From Prosthecobacter debontii (lineage in GTDB: Bacteria; Verrucomicrobiota; Verrucomicrobiia; Verrucomicrobiales; Akkermansiaceae): DNA of 15,810 nt. This document shows positions 7,041 to 15,145 of this stretch, piece by piece. The notes under the pieces were generated by a model, which saw only the letters and a list, made by a program, of their open reading frames with translations, did no database searches and was not told where the DNA came from. The stretch lies in NCBI GenBank assembly GCA_945883455.1, contig CAMCXJ010000030.1:1-15810 (forward strand), written 5' to 3'. Within the stretch, counting starts at the first letter, position 1. Each line of letters begins with the position of its first letter. Position numbers and translations under genes: made by a program.

Positions 7041-7383
7041 GTTTTTGGCAAATATAATGGATCGAAGGATTCATGTCTTTCGCGGCGAGGTATCGGCTTC
7101 TGAGTCCGGCGGCCCGCTTGATGTCGGCATTCTGTTCCTTCTTGTTGTTCTTGGTGCCGCCGTTGGTGGCGAGGATGAGCTTGGCGGGAAGTCCTGCGAT
7201 CTCGTCTTTGAAACAATAAAGGCGGATTCCAGGGACTTTGATCTCGTAAATCCCATCGCCCACCTTTTTGAACTTCCGTTCGTTATGGTAGGTATCAAGG
7301 GATGTGATGGTAGCCATGCTGGTTTGGAGGCTTCTGGCAGCATTGGGGTTCGATTGGATCAGGGATTCGAGGAAATCTGGCAT
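7030..7383 (-). CDS. RelE/HigB-like toxin of a toxin-antitoxin-chaperone module
   Basis: This 117-residue protein fits the RelE/HigB (Gp49-like) superfamily of ribosome-dependent mRNA interferases. It has the strand pattern KKVGDGIYEIKVPGIRLYCF (39-58), then KLILATNGGTKNNKKEQNAD and an IKRAAGLRSRYLA helix. This matches the family outline of YElR, RvlyF, a Lys-rich loop with Thr, and a C-terminal A..R...Y helix. The Lys- and Arg-rich segment at 77-97 would hold the mRNA-binding and catalytic residues by analogy. The frame is open far upstream over the end of the restriction enzyme gene, but the ATG at 7383 has GGAGG ten bases before it and gives a normal length. It is the first gene of the three-gene unit, with a palindrome-bearing promoter ahead. 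Superfamily fairly sure; exact toxin family and target less so. Confidence 0.78.
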   Translation of the reverse strand: MPDFLESLIQSNPNAARSLQTSMATITSLDTYHNERKFKKVGDGIYEIKVPGIRLYCFKDEIAGLPAKLILATNGGTKNNKKEQNADIKRAAGLRSRYLAAKDMNPSIHYICQKHEH

Positions 7384-7393
7384 CTGTGAGTCG

Positions 7394-7398
7394 CCTCC
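7394..7398 (-). promoter_or_regulatory. Ribosome-binding site of the toxin gene
   Basis: GGAGG on the minus strand lies ten bases before the ATG at 7383. It decides the start in a frame that is otherwise open to 8052. It is the strongest Shine-Dalgarno seen in the window. Confidence 0.6.
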
Positions 7399-7463
7399 GA
7401 TCTGGAGTGTGACTACCGTGCGACACGACCCACGATGGATCTCTTTCAAGGTGATTTCCACTA

Positions 7464-7492
7464 TTTTTAACGCTTTCGTTAATTTTTGCGAA
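7464..7492 (-). promoter_or_regulatory. Candidate promoter of the TAC operon
   Basis: On the minus strand TTCGCA (7492-7487, four of six to TTGACA) and TAAAAA (7469-7464, four of six to TATAAT) are 17 bp apart in an A+T-rich stretch. A transcript starting near 7457 would have a leader of about 75 bases before the toxin ATG. It overlaps the palindrome at 7467-7482. Confidence 0.4.
7467..7482. promoter_or_regulatory. Candidate antitoxin operator: TTAACG-4-CGTTAA palindrome
   Basis: TTAACG CTTT CGTTAA is a perfect 6-bp inverted repeat with a 4-bp spacer. It occupies most of the space between the candidate -35 and -10 boxes and overlaps the -10. HigA-type antitoxins commonly bind such palindromes and repress their own operon, so bound antitoxin here would exclude RNA polymerase. 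The palindrome is seen directly; its binding partner is inferred. Confidence 0.55.
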
Positions 7493-7541
7493 GTGTTTAA
7501 GATATCCTTATGATCTGTGGGCGGGGTATTGCCGCCACGGA

Positions 7542-10500
7542 TCACCCGCCCTCCACCATTGCGATCTCCTCGGGGCTGAGGTGGTAGAGCTGATAGATGA
7601 GGGTGTTGAGTTCGGATTCCTTGGCGGCGATGGTTTGGTCGAGGGTAGTGATTTCCTTGTCGAGGGCGAGGATGCGGGCGCGGAGGGGTTCCTCGGTGGT
7701 GGTGCGGAGGGTGAGGAGGTGTTTGATCAGGCGGGATGCGTTGAAGGCTTCGGTGACGTTGAGGTCCCGTAGGGTGTGGCGCCATTGGGCGGCGAGGAAG
7801 GGGGTGCCGGGTTTGTCGTAAAGGCGGAGGGCTTCGCGGCCGACGATGTGGAGGGCGAGTTCGTCTTCGGTGTTCGTGACGGTGAGGGTGGCGCCGGGTT
7901 GGAGGAGGGCGTCGAGGGTGTCGTGGCGTTCCTGGAGGGCGGCGGCGTGTTGTTGCTTGGCCCAGGCGGTGAGGTCGCGGGCGCTGAGGCCGGCTGGGGC
8001 GGCGGGCGAACGCTTCCAAGTGGCGGGGGTGCCGATCGCGGGCCAGAGCCATTCTTCCTTTGGCGCGGGGGAAACCGGGGCGGTCTGGGCGCTGTGGAGG
8101 CGCGCGTCGAGCTTGGCGATGGTGTCGCGGCGGAGCGTGTGGAGTTCCTGTAATTCGCGGGCGCGAGTGCCGACTTCCGCGCGCTGCTCGGCGGTGGCGT
8201 CGGGGATGGGGAGCGGGGCGATGAATTGTTTTTCGATGTCGAAGAAGCCACCTGACTTCGGGCGGGCGATCCGTTTGAAAACATAGCCGCAGACAGGGGA
8301 ATTGAGCAGACCAAGAAGGAATCCCAAATCGGATGGATCTTCGACCGAGATTGCGAAGACACGGCGATCATCTTGAACCACATCACCGTTGAAATCCACT
8401 GCGACTCGCAATTCGGGTGCCGTGCCAGCGACAAGCAAACGCGGCTTCAACTGCTTCTCGATGTTCTTCGGGTAATTGTATGCCCACCATCCCGTTGGCA
8501 AATCCATCTTCCCCTTCTCACGCTCGCGGAGCGTTGTTTCGTAGCTGGAAAAGTATGACCATGTTTTAGGATATCTGCTTTTCAACTCCTCTTCGGGAAT
8601 CAAGACGGCTTTGTTTCCGCTCGTGGCATAAGGCACGAGAATCCGCATGTTGCCGCTTTCCCAGCAGTAACGCTTTGCTCCCGGGCCTTTGACCAGCGGA
8701 TGAATGAGATCGGATTCCAGTTCGACTAGCTCAGCTTCGGGCATGATCAGGTTGCGGAATTTCCCGGGGGCAATTTCTTCCAGATGAAAAATGTCGTTCA
8801 GGCTGGTCTGGATACCGACGAAGATTCCAGTGCATGATTTCACCATGCTGCCTGAGCGTGTGATCAGATTTCTAACAAACTCCATCTCCGCCTTCGGCGC
8901 GAGCGTCCACGCATCCTCCTCCGGCAGTTCCTCATACGGAATCCGGTCGGCGTTTTCCCACTGGATGGCGGCGGCGTTGCCGTCTGGGGCGAAGGCGCAG
9001 GTGAGGGCGGGGACGGCGGAGCCGCGGAAGAACTGGAGGGAGGTGTAGGTGATGGCTTCGTCGAAGATCTGGTGGCTCTTGAAGTCGAGCCAGCGGTCGA
9101 GGCTGCGGGTGCGGCGGACGAGCTGGCGGAGGGGTTTGCCGTATTCGTTGACCATCCAGACGTTGGGGGCGATGTAGCCCATGCGGCCTTCGGGGCGGAG
9201 GATGCGGATACCCTTTTCGATGAAGGGCAGATACATGTCGAAGTTCCCGCTGCGGGTGCTGGCATACACCGGGGTGCCGTCCGGGTGATCCGCCTCGCAG
9301 AGGTAGGCGGCGGTGTCCTCCTGGGCGCGGCGGAAGTGCTGGAGCTTGATGTAGGGCGGGTTCCCGATCACGCAATCGAAGCCGCCGTGGGAGAAGACCC
9401 CGGGGAAGGCGGCGTGCCAATCGAAGGCGTTGATGCGCTCGCGCTCGTTTTCATCCACCTGGTCGAAGAGCGTCTCGTGGCGGGCAGCGTAGAAGTCCGC
9501 GAAGTCGGGGCCGACGAGGCTATTTCCGCAGCGGATGTTTTGGTCGAGCGAGCAGAGCGGCTTTCCGGGTGCGGCGGTGTGGAGCCAGAGGGCGAGCTTG
9601 GTGATCTCGACGGATTCCTGGTTGATGTCCACGCCGTAGATGTTGTCGGAGAGGATGGAGCGGATGACGGAATCCTGGTCGAAGAGCCTGCGTCCGCCGG
9701 TGATGCGCTCCTCCTCGGCGACGAGCCAGCGGTATTCCTCGACGAGGCGGTTGAGCGCCTGGATGAGGAAGGCGCCGGAGCCGCAGGCGGGATCCACGAT
9801 GCGGAGCTGGCCGAGGCGGGCGCGGTATTTCTCGAAGAATGCGATCCATGCCCCGGCGTTCGGGGCGGCGCGGCGCTTGTCGTTGAGGAAGGCGCGGTAT
9901 TCGGCGACGACGGCCTCGTCGAGCGGCGGCAGTCTCCCGAATCCTAGCTCTTCCTTGATGTCGTCGAGGCGGAGCCCGAGCGTCTGCTCCACGATCATGC
10001 TGACGACCCACTCCGGCGTGTAATAGACGCCGTCGGTCTTGCGCTTGCTGAGCTTGTTGATGGAGACGCGGCCGTCGGCCTCGGCCTCCATGATCTCCAG
10101 CTCGGTGATGGATTGCTCGAAGATGCGGCCGAGGGTGTAGAGCGATATCGCGCGCTCCCCGGCGGCGGAGCTGAGGCCGAAGTTGTAGGCGGCGGAGAAG
10201 TAGAGGAGGGTGCGCTTGTGGTCCAACAGGTGCGTGGCCTGCCCGGGGGCGCAGAAAACTTTCGCGGGGATGTGGAGGGAATCGAGGGCGGGGTCTAGCT
10301 CGAAGAGTCCGCCGTTGAATTTGTCGATGGCATGGGAGCCGAAGTTTCCGCCGTCGCGCATGGCGCGGAAAAGGGCGCGCATCTCGTCCCACGGGCCGGA
10401 GCCTTCGGGATCGTAGAAACGGCTCTGGCTTTTCTCGCTCAGGATATCCCGCAGCAAGGCGGGCGGGTAGCGGAGAACGCGGCCCATGTCCTCGCAGAAA

Positions 10501-11369
10501 AGGATGAAGATGCAGCGGTCGAGGAAACGCTGGGTGAGGCGGACAAGCTGGCCGCGCGTGCCGGTGAAGTCCGGGTTCGCCTCGACGAGGGAGCGATAAA
10601 CGAATTCCCGGTAATCGTGGTATTCGCGGTAGAAGTCTTTCTCGATGGTTTTCTCCCGGACTACTTGGTCGCGCAGCAGGCGGTCGAGCAACGGTGCGCC
10701 GCGATCGGCGAGGAGCATGCTTGGCTGGAAAATTTTCCAGAAAACGAAACGGCGGAAAGCGGCGGCGGGCGTATCGCCTAGCAGGGATGGTTCGGTGGCG
10801 GATGCGGGGCCGCTGATGACGAAGCGCTGGAACTGCCCGCGCCCGAGGCGGCGGGCGTAGAGGCGGAACTCGTTCATGTCCGTGACGAGCGCGAAGAACG
10901 GCTCGGTCAGGGCATCGCGGTCGCGCCCCTGCCATGCGGACTGGAGGTAGTCGAAGCATTGCTCGACGGGCGAGCGGGTGTTCCCTTTGCGGGCTTGTTT
11001 CGCATCGAGGCCGGAACGGATGTCCTTGAACTCGCAGAGCACCTGCGGGACGCCATCCCCGCCGAAGTGGCCGAGCGCGAGATCGGCGAAGCCCATGCCG
11101 CCGGATTGGCCCGCACCGGAAAGTTCATACTGGGGGCGGCAGGTGTAGGTGGGGGTTTCGTGGCCTTGCAGATGGTAGCCCCATGTCTCGGAGAAGAAAC
11201 GCTGGATGAAGGCGGTTTCGGAAGCGCGTTCGTTGAGGAGATCGCGGTTCGCCCAAGCCCGGAGGCGGGCGAGGAGCGCGGCGGATTCGGGGCTGGACTC
11301 GAAGGCGTCGAATTCCGCGCTCCATTGGGCGCGGAGGAAAGTTTCCTCAAAGAGGGGCAGGGCGGGCAT
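7542..11369 (-). CDS. Type IIG restriction-modification enzyme (fused endonuclease and N6-adenine methyltransferase)
   Basis: This 1275-residue protein joins DNA cleavage and methylation in one chain, as in Eco57I/MmeI-like enzymes. An N-terminal PD-(D/E)xK nuclease is indicated by D96 (GFADLALG) and E113-x-K115 (LCEFKD), with conserved flanking elements (SPVEQCFDYLQSA). A helical connector spans about 240-445. The gamma-type adenine methyltransferase has motif X DGVYYTPEWVV (446-456), motif I VDPACGSGAFLIQ (525-537) and catalytic NPPY (670-673). GIFVGIQTSLNDIF (848-861) opens the target-recognition region to about 1050, which ends with FFDIEKQFIAPLPIP. The C-terminal 200 residues look helical and coiled-coil. 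All motifs are intact, so the enzyme is probably active. The frame starts at 11369 with no Shine-Dalgarno. The TAC operon follows after 158 bp. BREX PglX is a related alternative, but the ExK nuclease and the lack of other BREX genes argue against it. Confidence 0.92.
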   Translation of the reverse strand: MPALPLFEETFLRAQWSAEFDAFESSPESAALLARLRAWANRDLLNERASETAFIQRFFSETWGYHLQGHETPTYTCRPQYELSGAGQSGGMGFADLALGHFGGDGVPQVLCEFKDIRSGLDAKQARKGNTRSPVEQCFDYLQSAWQGRDRDALTEPFFALVTDMNEFRLYARRLGRGQFQRFVISGPASATEPSLLGDTPAAAFRRFVFWKIFQPSMLLADRGAPLLDRLLRDQVVREKTIEKDFYREYHDYREFVYRSLVEANPDFTGTRGQLVRLTQRFLDRCIFILFCEDMGRVLRYPPALLRDILSEKSQSRFYDPEGSGPWDEMRALFRAMRDGGNFGSHAIDKFNGGLFELDPALDSLHIPAKVFCAPGQATHLLDHKRTLLYFSAAYNFGLSSAAGERAISLYTLGRIFEQSITELEIMEAEADGRVSINKLSKRKTDGVYYTPEWVVSMIVEQTLGLRLDDIKEELGFGRLPPLDEAVVAEYRAFLNDKRRAAPNAGAWIAFFEKYRARLGQLRIVDPACGSGAFLIQALNRLVEEYRWLVAEEERITGGRRLFDQDSVIRSILSDNIYGVDINQESVEITKLALWLHTAAPGKPLCSLDQNIRCGNSLVGPDFADFYAARHETLFDQVDENERERINAFDWHAAFPGVFSHGGFDCVIGNPPYIKLQHFRRAQEDTAAYLCEADHPDGTPVYASTRSGNFDMYLPFIEKGIRILRPEGRMGYIAPNVWMVNEYGKPLRQLVRRTRSLDRWLDFKSHQIFDEAITYTSLQFFRGSAVPALTCAFAPDGNAAAIQWENADRIPYEELPEEDAWTLAPKAEMEFVRNLITRSGSMVKSCTGIFVGIQTSLNDIFHLEEIAPGKFRNLIMPEAELVELESDLIHPLVKGPGAKRYCWESGNMRILVPYATSGNKAVLIPEEELKSRYPKTWSYFSSYETTLREREKGKMDLPTGWWAYNYPKNIEKQLKPRLLVAGTAPELRVAVDFNGDVVQDDRRVFAISVEDPSDLGFLLGLLNSPVCGYVFKRIARPKSGGFFDIEKQFIAPLPIPDATAEQRAEVGTRARELQELHTLRRDTIAKLDARLHSAQTAPVSPAPKEEWLWPAIGTPATWKRSPAAPAGLSARDLTAWAKQQHAAALQERHDTLDALLQPGATLTVTNTEDELALHIVGREALRLYDKPGTPFLAAQWRHTLRDLNVTEAFNASRLIKHLLTLRTTTEEPLRARILALDKEITTLDQTIAAKESELNTLIYQLYHLSPEEIAMVEGG

Positions 11370-11411
11370 GCTTCAGGGCGGTTGCGCCAAATGATCCAAA
11401 GGCGTGTATGG

Positions 11412-11440
11412 GAGATACTTGCCGGGTGATATGGTATCAA
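11412..11440 (-). promoter_or_regulatory. Possible promoter of the restriction-modification gene
   Basis: TTGATA (11440-11435, five of six to the -35 consensus) is followed after 17 bp by TATCTC (11417-11412, three of six to the -10). A transcript starting near 11405 would have a leader of about 36 bases. The -10 is weak, so this is tentative. Confidence 0.28.
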
Positions 11441-11456
11441 TCCCGGATTTCAGGCC

Positions 11457-12254
11457 TCACACCGTGCAAATCGCCACGCCCTGTCTCAGGCTGGCGAGCT
11501 TGTCCGGGTGTTTCGGGATGAATTCCTGGCCGACGTAGCCCTTGTAGCCCGTGGCCGCGATGGCGCGCATGATGGCGGGGTAATTGAGTTCCTGGGTCTC
11601 GTCGATCTCGTTGCGGCCCGGGCAGCCGCCGGTGTGGTAGTGGGAGAAATGCGGGTGGTGGGCGCGGATCGTGGCGATGATGTCGCCCTCCATGACCTGC
11701 ATGTGGTAGATGTCGTAAAGCAGCCGGAAATTCGGGCTGGCGATTTTTTCCGAAAGGGCGACGCCCCACGCGCTGTGGTCACACATGTAGCCGGGATGAT
11801 CCACCCGCGAGTTCAGCAACTCCATCACGAGCGTGATCCCGAGCTTTTCGGCGAGGGGAAGGATGCGCTTCAGCCCGACCGCGCAGTTTTCCAATCCCTG
11901 CTCGTCGTCCATCCCGTCGCGGTTGCCGGAAAAACAGATGAGTTGCTTTGCGCCGAATTCCGCGCAGTCCTTGAGTTTCCGTTCGTAAACCTCCACCAGC
12001 GCGTCGTGATGCTCCAGGCGGTTGAAGGCTTTCTCGATCATGCCGACTTTCACGCCGTCCTTGGTGACGGTGGTGGGAAAGGTCACCACCGCGCAGTCTA
12101 GGCCGTGTTTGCGCAGCGTCGCGAAATCGGATATTTCTAGTAGTTCGATGGAGCCGATGCCCATGCCTTTCGCCGCGACGCAAAAATCCTCCAGCGGGAT
12201 GTCAGCGTAGGGCCAGCGGCAGACAGAGTGGTTGATCGGGTTGGACGCGCTCAC
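11457..12254 (-). CDS. hyi: Hydroxypyruvate isomerase-like TIM-barrel protein
   Basis: Members of this family interconvert hydroxypyruvate and tartronate semialdehyde, or isomerise related 2-oxo-tetronates, in sugar-acid breakdown in the cytoplasm. The 265-residue product has the AP-endonuclease-2/xylose-isomerase TIM-barrel pattern. Likely metal and catalytic residues are E145 (TLVMELLNSR), D181 (LLYDIYHMQ), the HYHTGG segment near H207 and E244 (YVGQEFIP), in the spacing seen in Hyi. CPGRNEIDETQELNY (211-225) is a close match to the family's PGR-E loop. The start is GTG at 12254: no in-frame ATG is near, and the product would begin MSASNPINHSVCRWPY, with HSVCRW at the usual N-terminal position. 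It lies 87 bp upstream of the restriction gene on the same strand. Tartrate or glyoxylate pathway partners are not nearby, so the exact substrate is open. Confidence 0.85.
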   Translation of the reverse strand: MSASNPINHSVCRWPYADIPLEDFCVAAKGMGIGSIELLEISDFATLRKHGLDCAVVTFPTTVTKDGVKVGMIEKAFNRLEHHDALVEVYERKLKDCAEFGAKQLICFSGNRDGMDDEQGLENCAVGLKRILPLAEKLGITLVMELLNSRVDHPGYMCDHSAWGVALSEKIASPNFRLLYDIYHMQVMEGDIIATIRAHHPHFSHYHTGGCPGRNEIDETQELNYPAIMRAIAATGYKGYVGQEFIPKHPDKLASLRQGVAICTV

Positions 12255-12415
12255 ATCGTGATGCTGGACGCAGTCCGCGTGGGAGGCAATCCAATGAACC
12301 TAAAATCTGCAGTTCAAACGGATATTTTCACCGTAAAGGCGCACCATACTTCGCAACGGCTACGCTGAGAAGAGTCTGTGTTGCGGGATATTGCAGGGCA
12401 TTCATTGCAAATGGC

Positions 12416-15112
12416 CTATCGAGTTTCCCCTGCCGCTCCCATGAGTTTGCGGATTTCATCGCGCAGTTTCTCGGCCTCGTCGAGTTCCTTGGTGCGCAGG
12501 CTCATGCCGCTGTCAGCGCCGTATTGTAGGGTGTAAACCTCTTCGGCATCGGCGAGGGCCTTGTCGTAATCCTTGAGAGCCATGAACACCCGGACACGGG
12601 CGCGGACATGAGCGATATGCTGCTCGGCCTTTTTGAGTTTGTGGCCTTTCTCATCCACTGCTTTCGGATCATAGGGAGGAGCCAGGGTCATGATGAGTGT
12701 CTTGGCGGCCTGGACGTCACCGCGTTCCAGGGCGGCGTTCACAGCCATCTCATCCTCGTGGCAGATGACGTCGGCCAAGGTGCCGCCTTGCTGGCCGAGG
12801 CCGGAGACCGCCAGGGCGATGCGGCCGTCCTTGGCGACGAGCACGCTGTTCAGGCTCTCGTCCTCGGAGAGCATGCCCAACCGGTACACCAGCGAGTTGT
12901 TGGTGCCACCCGGCACCGAGAGAACGGGAACGTCCAACTTGAACCTGCCGGCAAGCAGTTCGGCGCGTGTCTTTTCGGGCTCTCCGCCAAGTGTGGCGAG
13001 CAGCACTTTCACATCGCCCGCGGGACGTGTGGCGGCAAACTGGTTGAAGGACACTAGGGTCTGCTCGGGCGAAACGGGCAAGCCGTCCTCGCGCGCTTTG
13101 GACCATGGTGCGGGCTTGGAAAACAGGATCATGGTCCATTCGCTGTCGAGATCCTCGGGGACGCGCAAAGGCTTTCCTTCCACGGTGCGGAGTTCCGTAT
13201 TCAGCATACGGCGAGCCTCGTCGCCTGCGCCGGTGCACATGAAGTCCTTCTCGCGGCGCCCGTATGTCCAGCCGGCCTCGAAGGGTTCCTGGAAAAGCCA
13301 ATAGCGGTGGAAGCGATCAAGCAGGAAAGAGGAAAAAATCCACATGCCGGGTTGCTCCGTGTGGTCCTTGAGGATGGCTTCGCGGAGTTTCTCGAAACGG
13401 GCGCGGTCGGCCACATCGAGCGCGAGCAGAGCCGCAGCGGCGAGCGATGGGCCGGATGCATTTTCGCCGCCGGAGCCGGACAAAAAGCGATCCATCACTT
13501 CAGCGGGGTTCGCCGCAGGATCGCGCAGAGCCGCGCGGGTCATGCAGAAACGGGCAACGAGATCGCAGCCCTTTGGATAGGCGGCTGAATCGAGGGCGGC
13601 CTTGGCTTCGGCTATGGCGGCTTCGAGATGGGTAAACTTCGCATCGGTCTTCCATAGGCCGAGCAATGCGATGATGAGGCGGTTGCGGACGATCCAGAGA
13701 TCGGGCGCATCAGGATGATCGGCGATGGCCTTGCGGCTGAGCTCGACGGCTTTGGCGTATGCGGCCTTGGTTTCCTGATGACTCAGGCGGTAGCGGCGGG
13801 GCGGCATCACGAAGCTGTCCTGGATGGCGCGCAGGGTTTCCTCCGGGACGGAGGCGGCAGCGCGGGCCAGGGGCTTGAGCTCTCCGCCGATGGCGGCCGC
13901 CTTGAACTCGGGCGGGCGGGCAGGGTCGATGGCTCCTTCCGGATCGAGCACGAGGAAATCCCCCGCCATGAGGGCGGCAAGGTGCATGGTGTATCTCTCA
14001 CCGCTCCAGCTGCGGGACAATGTAGATTCCAGCGTGCGCGGGTAGTCCGGGGTGCCGTTTTCGACGACTTTCACGCGGTCAGTTCCGGCCATCACGAGGG
14101 CGGCTTGGCCAGTCGGGCTCACCCGCAGATTGAGCGGCGAGCTGCGCACATAGGCGTTGAAAACTGGATTTTCACGCCCGCCGGGTAAGTGCAGGACCGG
14201 CCAATCCACACCCAACCCGCGGATGATGGACTCGCCGGCATCCGGCAGCTTGTCGAGGTTGAAGCTGACAATCTCCATGCGCCCTGCTACCAGTTCCTTG
14301 TTCGCCAGAGCAGCGGCGGCGATTCCTTTCACATAGTCCAAACCGCTGTCCTCCTTCGACCAGAAAAGCAGCATCGTCGAGCGTCCGAGCAGATCCATAG
14401 GGTAGCGGACGGCCTTTCCATCCGATCGCGTGAAATGTCCGGCAAAGGGAGCGCCTAGAACCTGACCACCGAGTTTGTCGCGTTGGAAGGTGATCAGATC
14501 ATGGTCGCCAGCAAAACGCTCGGCGATCAATCCACGGAGATGGTTGATGAGGTTGGTATCGCCCAGCTCGAGGGCGATGAGCATCGCCATCCGCAATGCC
14601 TTGGCTCCTACCGGGGTGTCCACGTAACGCTCGACGAGTGGGCGCAGGGCATTGGCGCGGGCTTCGGCGTCGGCACCCTGTTTGGCAAGTTCGGCCTGGT
14701 TGAGGAGGAGGTCGGCTTCGAGGCGGAGCTCTGCGAGATCGTCCGGAGCCTTGACCAGTTCGCGGCAGATTTCCAACAGAGTCTTGCGATGCGCGGCATC
14801 GTCATCCATGGCGATGAGCCGCTGATGTGCACGAAATAGGAACTCCAGTCCGAGGAAATGGCTCGGGTCAGCTTTATTCGCTGCCACCAACTGCTCCGCA
14901 TCGCGGATCACGCGGCGCAGGGCAAGGCGCTGGCGTGCCTCCGAGCCGCCATCCGCGGTTGCCTCCATGGCTTTGTCGAACTCGGCGATGGTCTGCTTGG
15001 AAATAGCGGGTGCGGTTTCCTGGGCGGAGAGCTGCGGCATTGCGAGGCCGAGCGCGATAGCAAAGACCAAAGTAAGCGCGAGGGCACGGCGGGAGTGTTG
15101 GCACACGGACAT
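12416..15112 (-). CDS. Large secreted protein with two CxxC-less thioredoxin-like regions
   Basis: I recognise no named family for this 898-residue protein. Residues 1-30 form a signal peptide (positive SRRA, hydrophobic core, LSA-QE cleavage site). Residues 35-210 are helical and TPR-like. At about 217-345 a TlpA/thioredoxin-like fold is suggested by GQVLGAPFAGHF, TMLLFWSKEDSG at 247-257, where CxxC would lie, and PVLHLPGG (305-312). A second helical part (about 445-640) is followed by a similar region at 645-775: TMILFSKPAPWSK, then PVLSVPGG (729-736) and NSVLVAKDGRIAL. Neither region has a CxxC pair, so a disulfide oxidoreductase role is unlikely. A binding or scaffold role in the periplasm is possible. 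The C-terminus (820-890) is helical and charged. It follows the carbohydrate-binding-like gene by 33 bp and is probably in the same operon. Confidence 0.82.
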   Translation of the reverse strand: MSVCQHSRRALALTLVFAIALGLAMPQLSAQETAPAISKQTIAEFDKAMEATADGGSEARQRLALRRVIRDAEQLVAANKADPSHFLGLEFLFRAHQRLIAMDDDAAHRKTLLEICRELVKAPDDLAELRLEADLLLNQAELAKQGADAEARANALRPLVERYVDTPVGAKALRMAMLIALELGDTNLINHLRGLIAERFAGDHDLITFQRDKLGGQVLGAPFAGHFTRSDGKAVRYPMDLLGRSTMLLFWSKEDSGLDYVKGIAAAALANKELVAGRMEIVSFNLDKLPDAGESIIRGLGVDWPVLHLPGGRENPVFNAYVRSSPLNLRVSPTGQAALVMAGTDRVKVVENGTPDYPRTLESTLSRSWSGERYTMHLAALMAGDFLVLDPEGAIDPARPPEFKAAAIGGELKPLARAAASVPEETLRAIQDSFVMPPRRYRLSHQETKAAYAKAVELSRKAIADHPDAPDLWIVRNRLIIALLGLWKTDAKFTHLEAAIAEAKAALDSAAYPKGCDLVARFCMTRAALRDPAANPAEVMDRFLSGSGGENASGPSLAAAALLALDVADRARFEKLREAILKDHTEQPGMWIFSSFLLDRFHRYWLFQEPFEAGWTYGRREKDFMCTGAGDEARRMLNTELRTVEGKPLRVPEDLDSEWTMILFSKPAPWSKAREDGLPVSPEQTLVSFNQFAATRPAGDVKVLLATLGGEPEKTRAELLAGRFKLDVPVLSVPGGTNNSLVYRLGMLSEDESLNSVLVAKDGRIALAVSGLGQQGGTLADVICHEDEMAVNAALERGDVQAAKTLIMTLAPPYDPKAVDEKGHKLKKAEQHIAHVRARVRVFMALKDYDKALADAEEVYTLQYGADSGMSLRTKELDEAEKLRDEIRKLMGAAGETR

Positions 15113-15145
15113 GGGGATTTGATGAGGGGTGGCGGGCAGACCCGT

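Noticed and set aside
7384..8052. Upstream extension of the toxin frame, giving a 340-residue product
   Set aside because: The extension runs over the end of the restriction enzyme gene in another frame of the same strand and is Pro/Arg/His-rich with no domain pattern. The toxin has its own ATG with GGAGG before it.
9072..9947. A 291-residue plus-strand frame opposite the restriction gene
   Set aside because: Its Gly/Val/Glu/Ala-rich translation is the usual antisense mirror of a G+C-rich gene, and no start signal or domain is seen.
9520..10959. A 479-residue frame on the minus strand inside the restriction gene
   Set aside because: It is very rich in Arg, Pro and Ala with no motif, while the overlapping frame carries all nuclease and methyltransferase motifs. 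It is a by-product of high G+C.
7542..11369. Reading the methyltransferase as PglX of a BREX system
   Set aside because: None of the other BREX genes is in the window, and the protein has its own N-terminal ExK nuclease, which fits type IIG enzymes better.
12266..12276. Short palindrome GGAC-GCA-GTCC just upstream of the isomerase start
   Set aside because: An 11-bp inverted repeat with 4-bp arms is expected by chance at this G+C content, and no T-run or promoter box goes with it.
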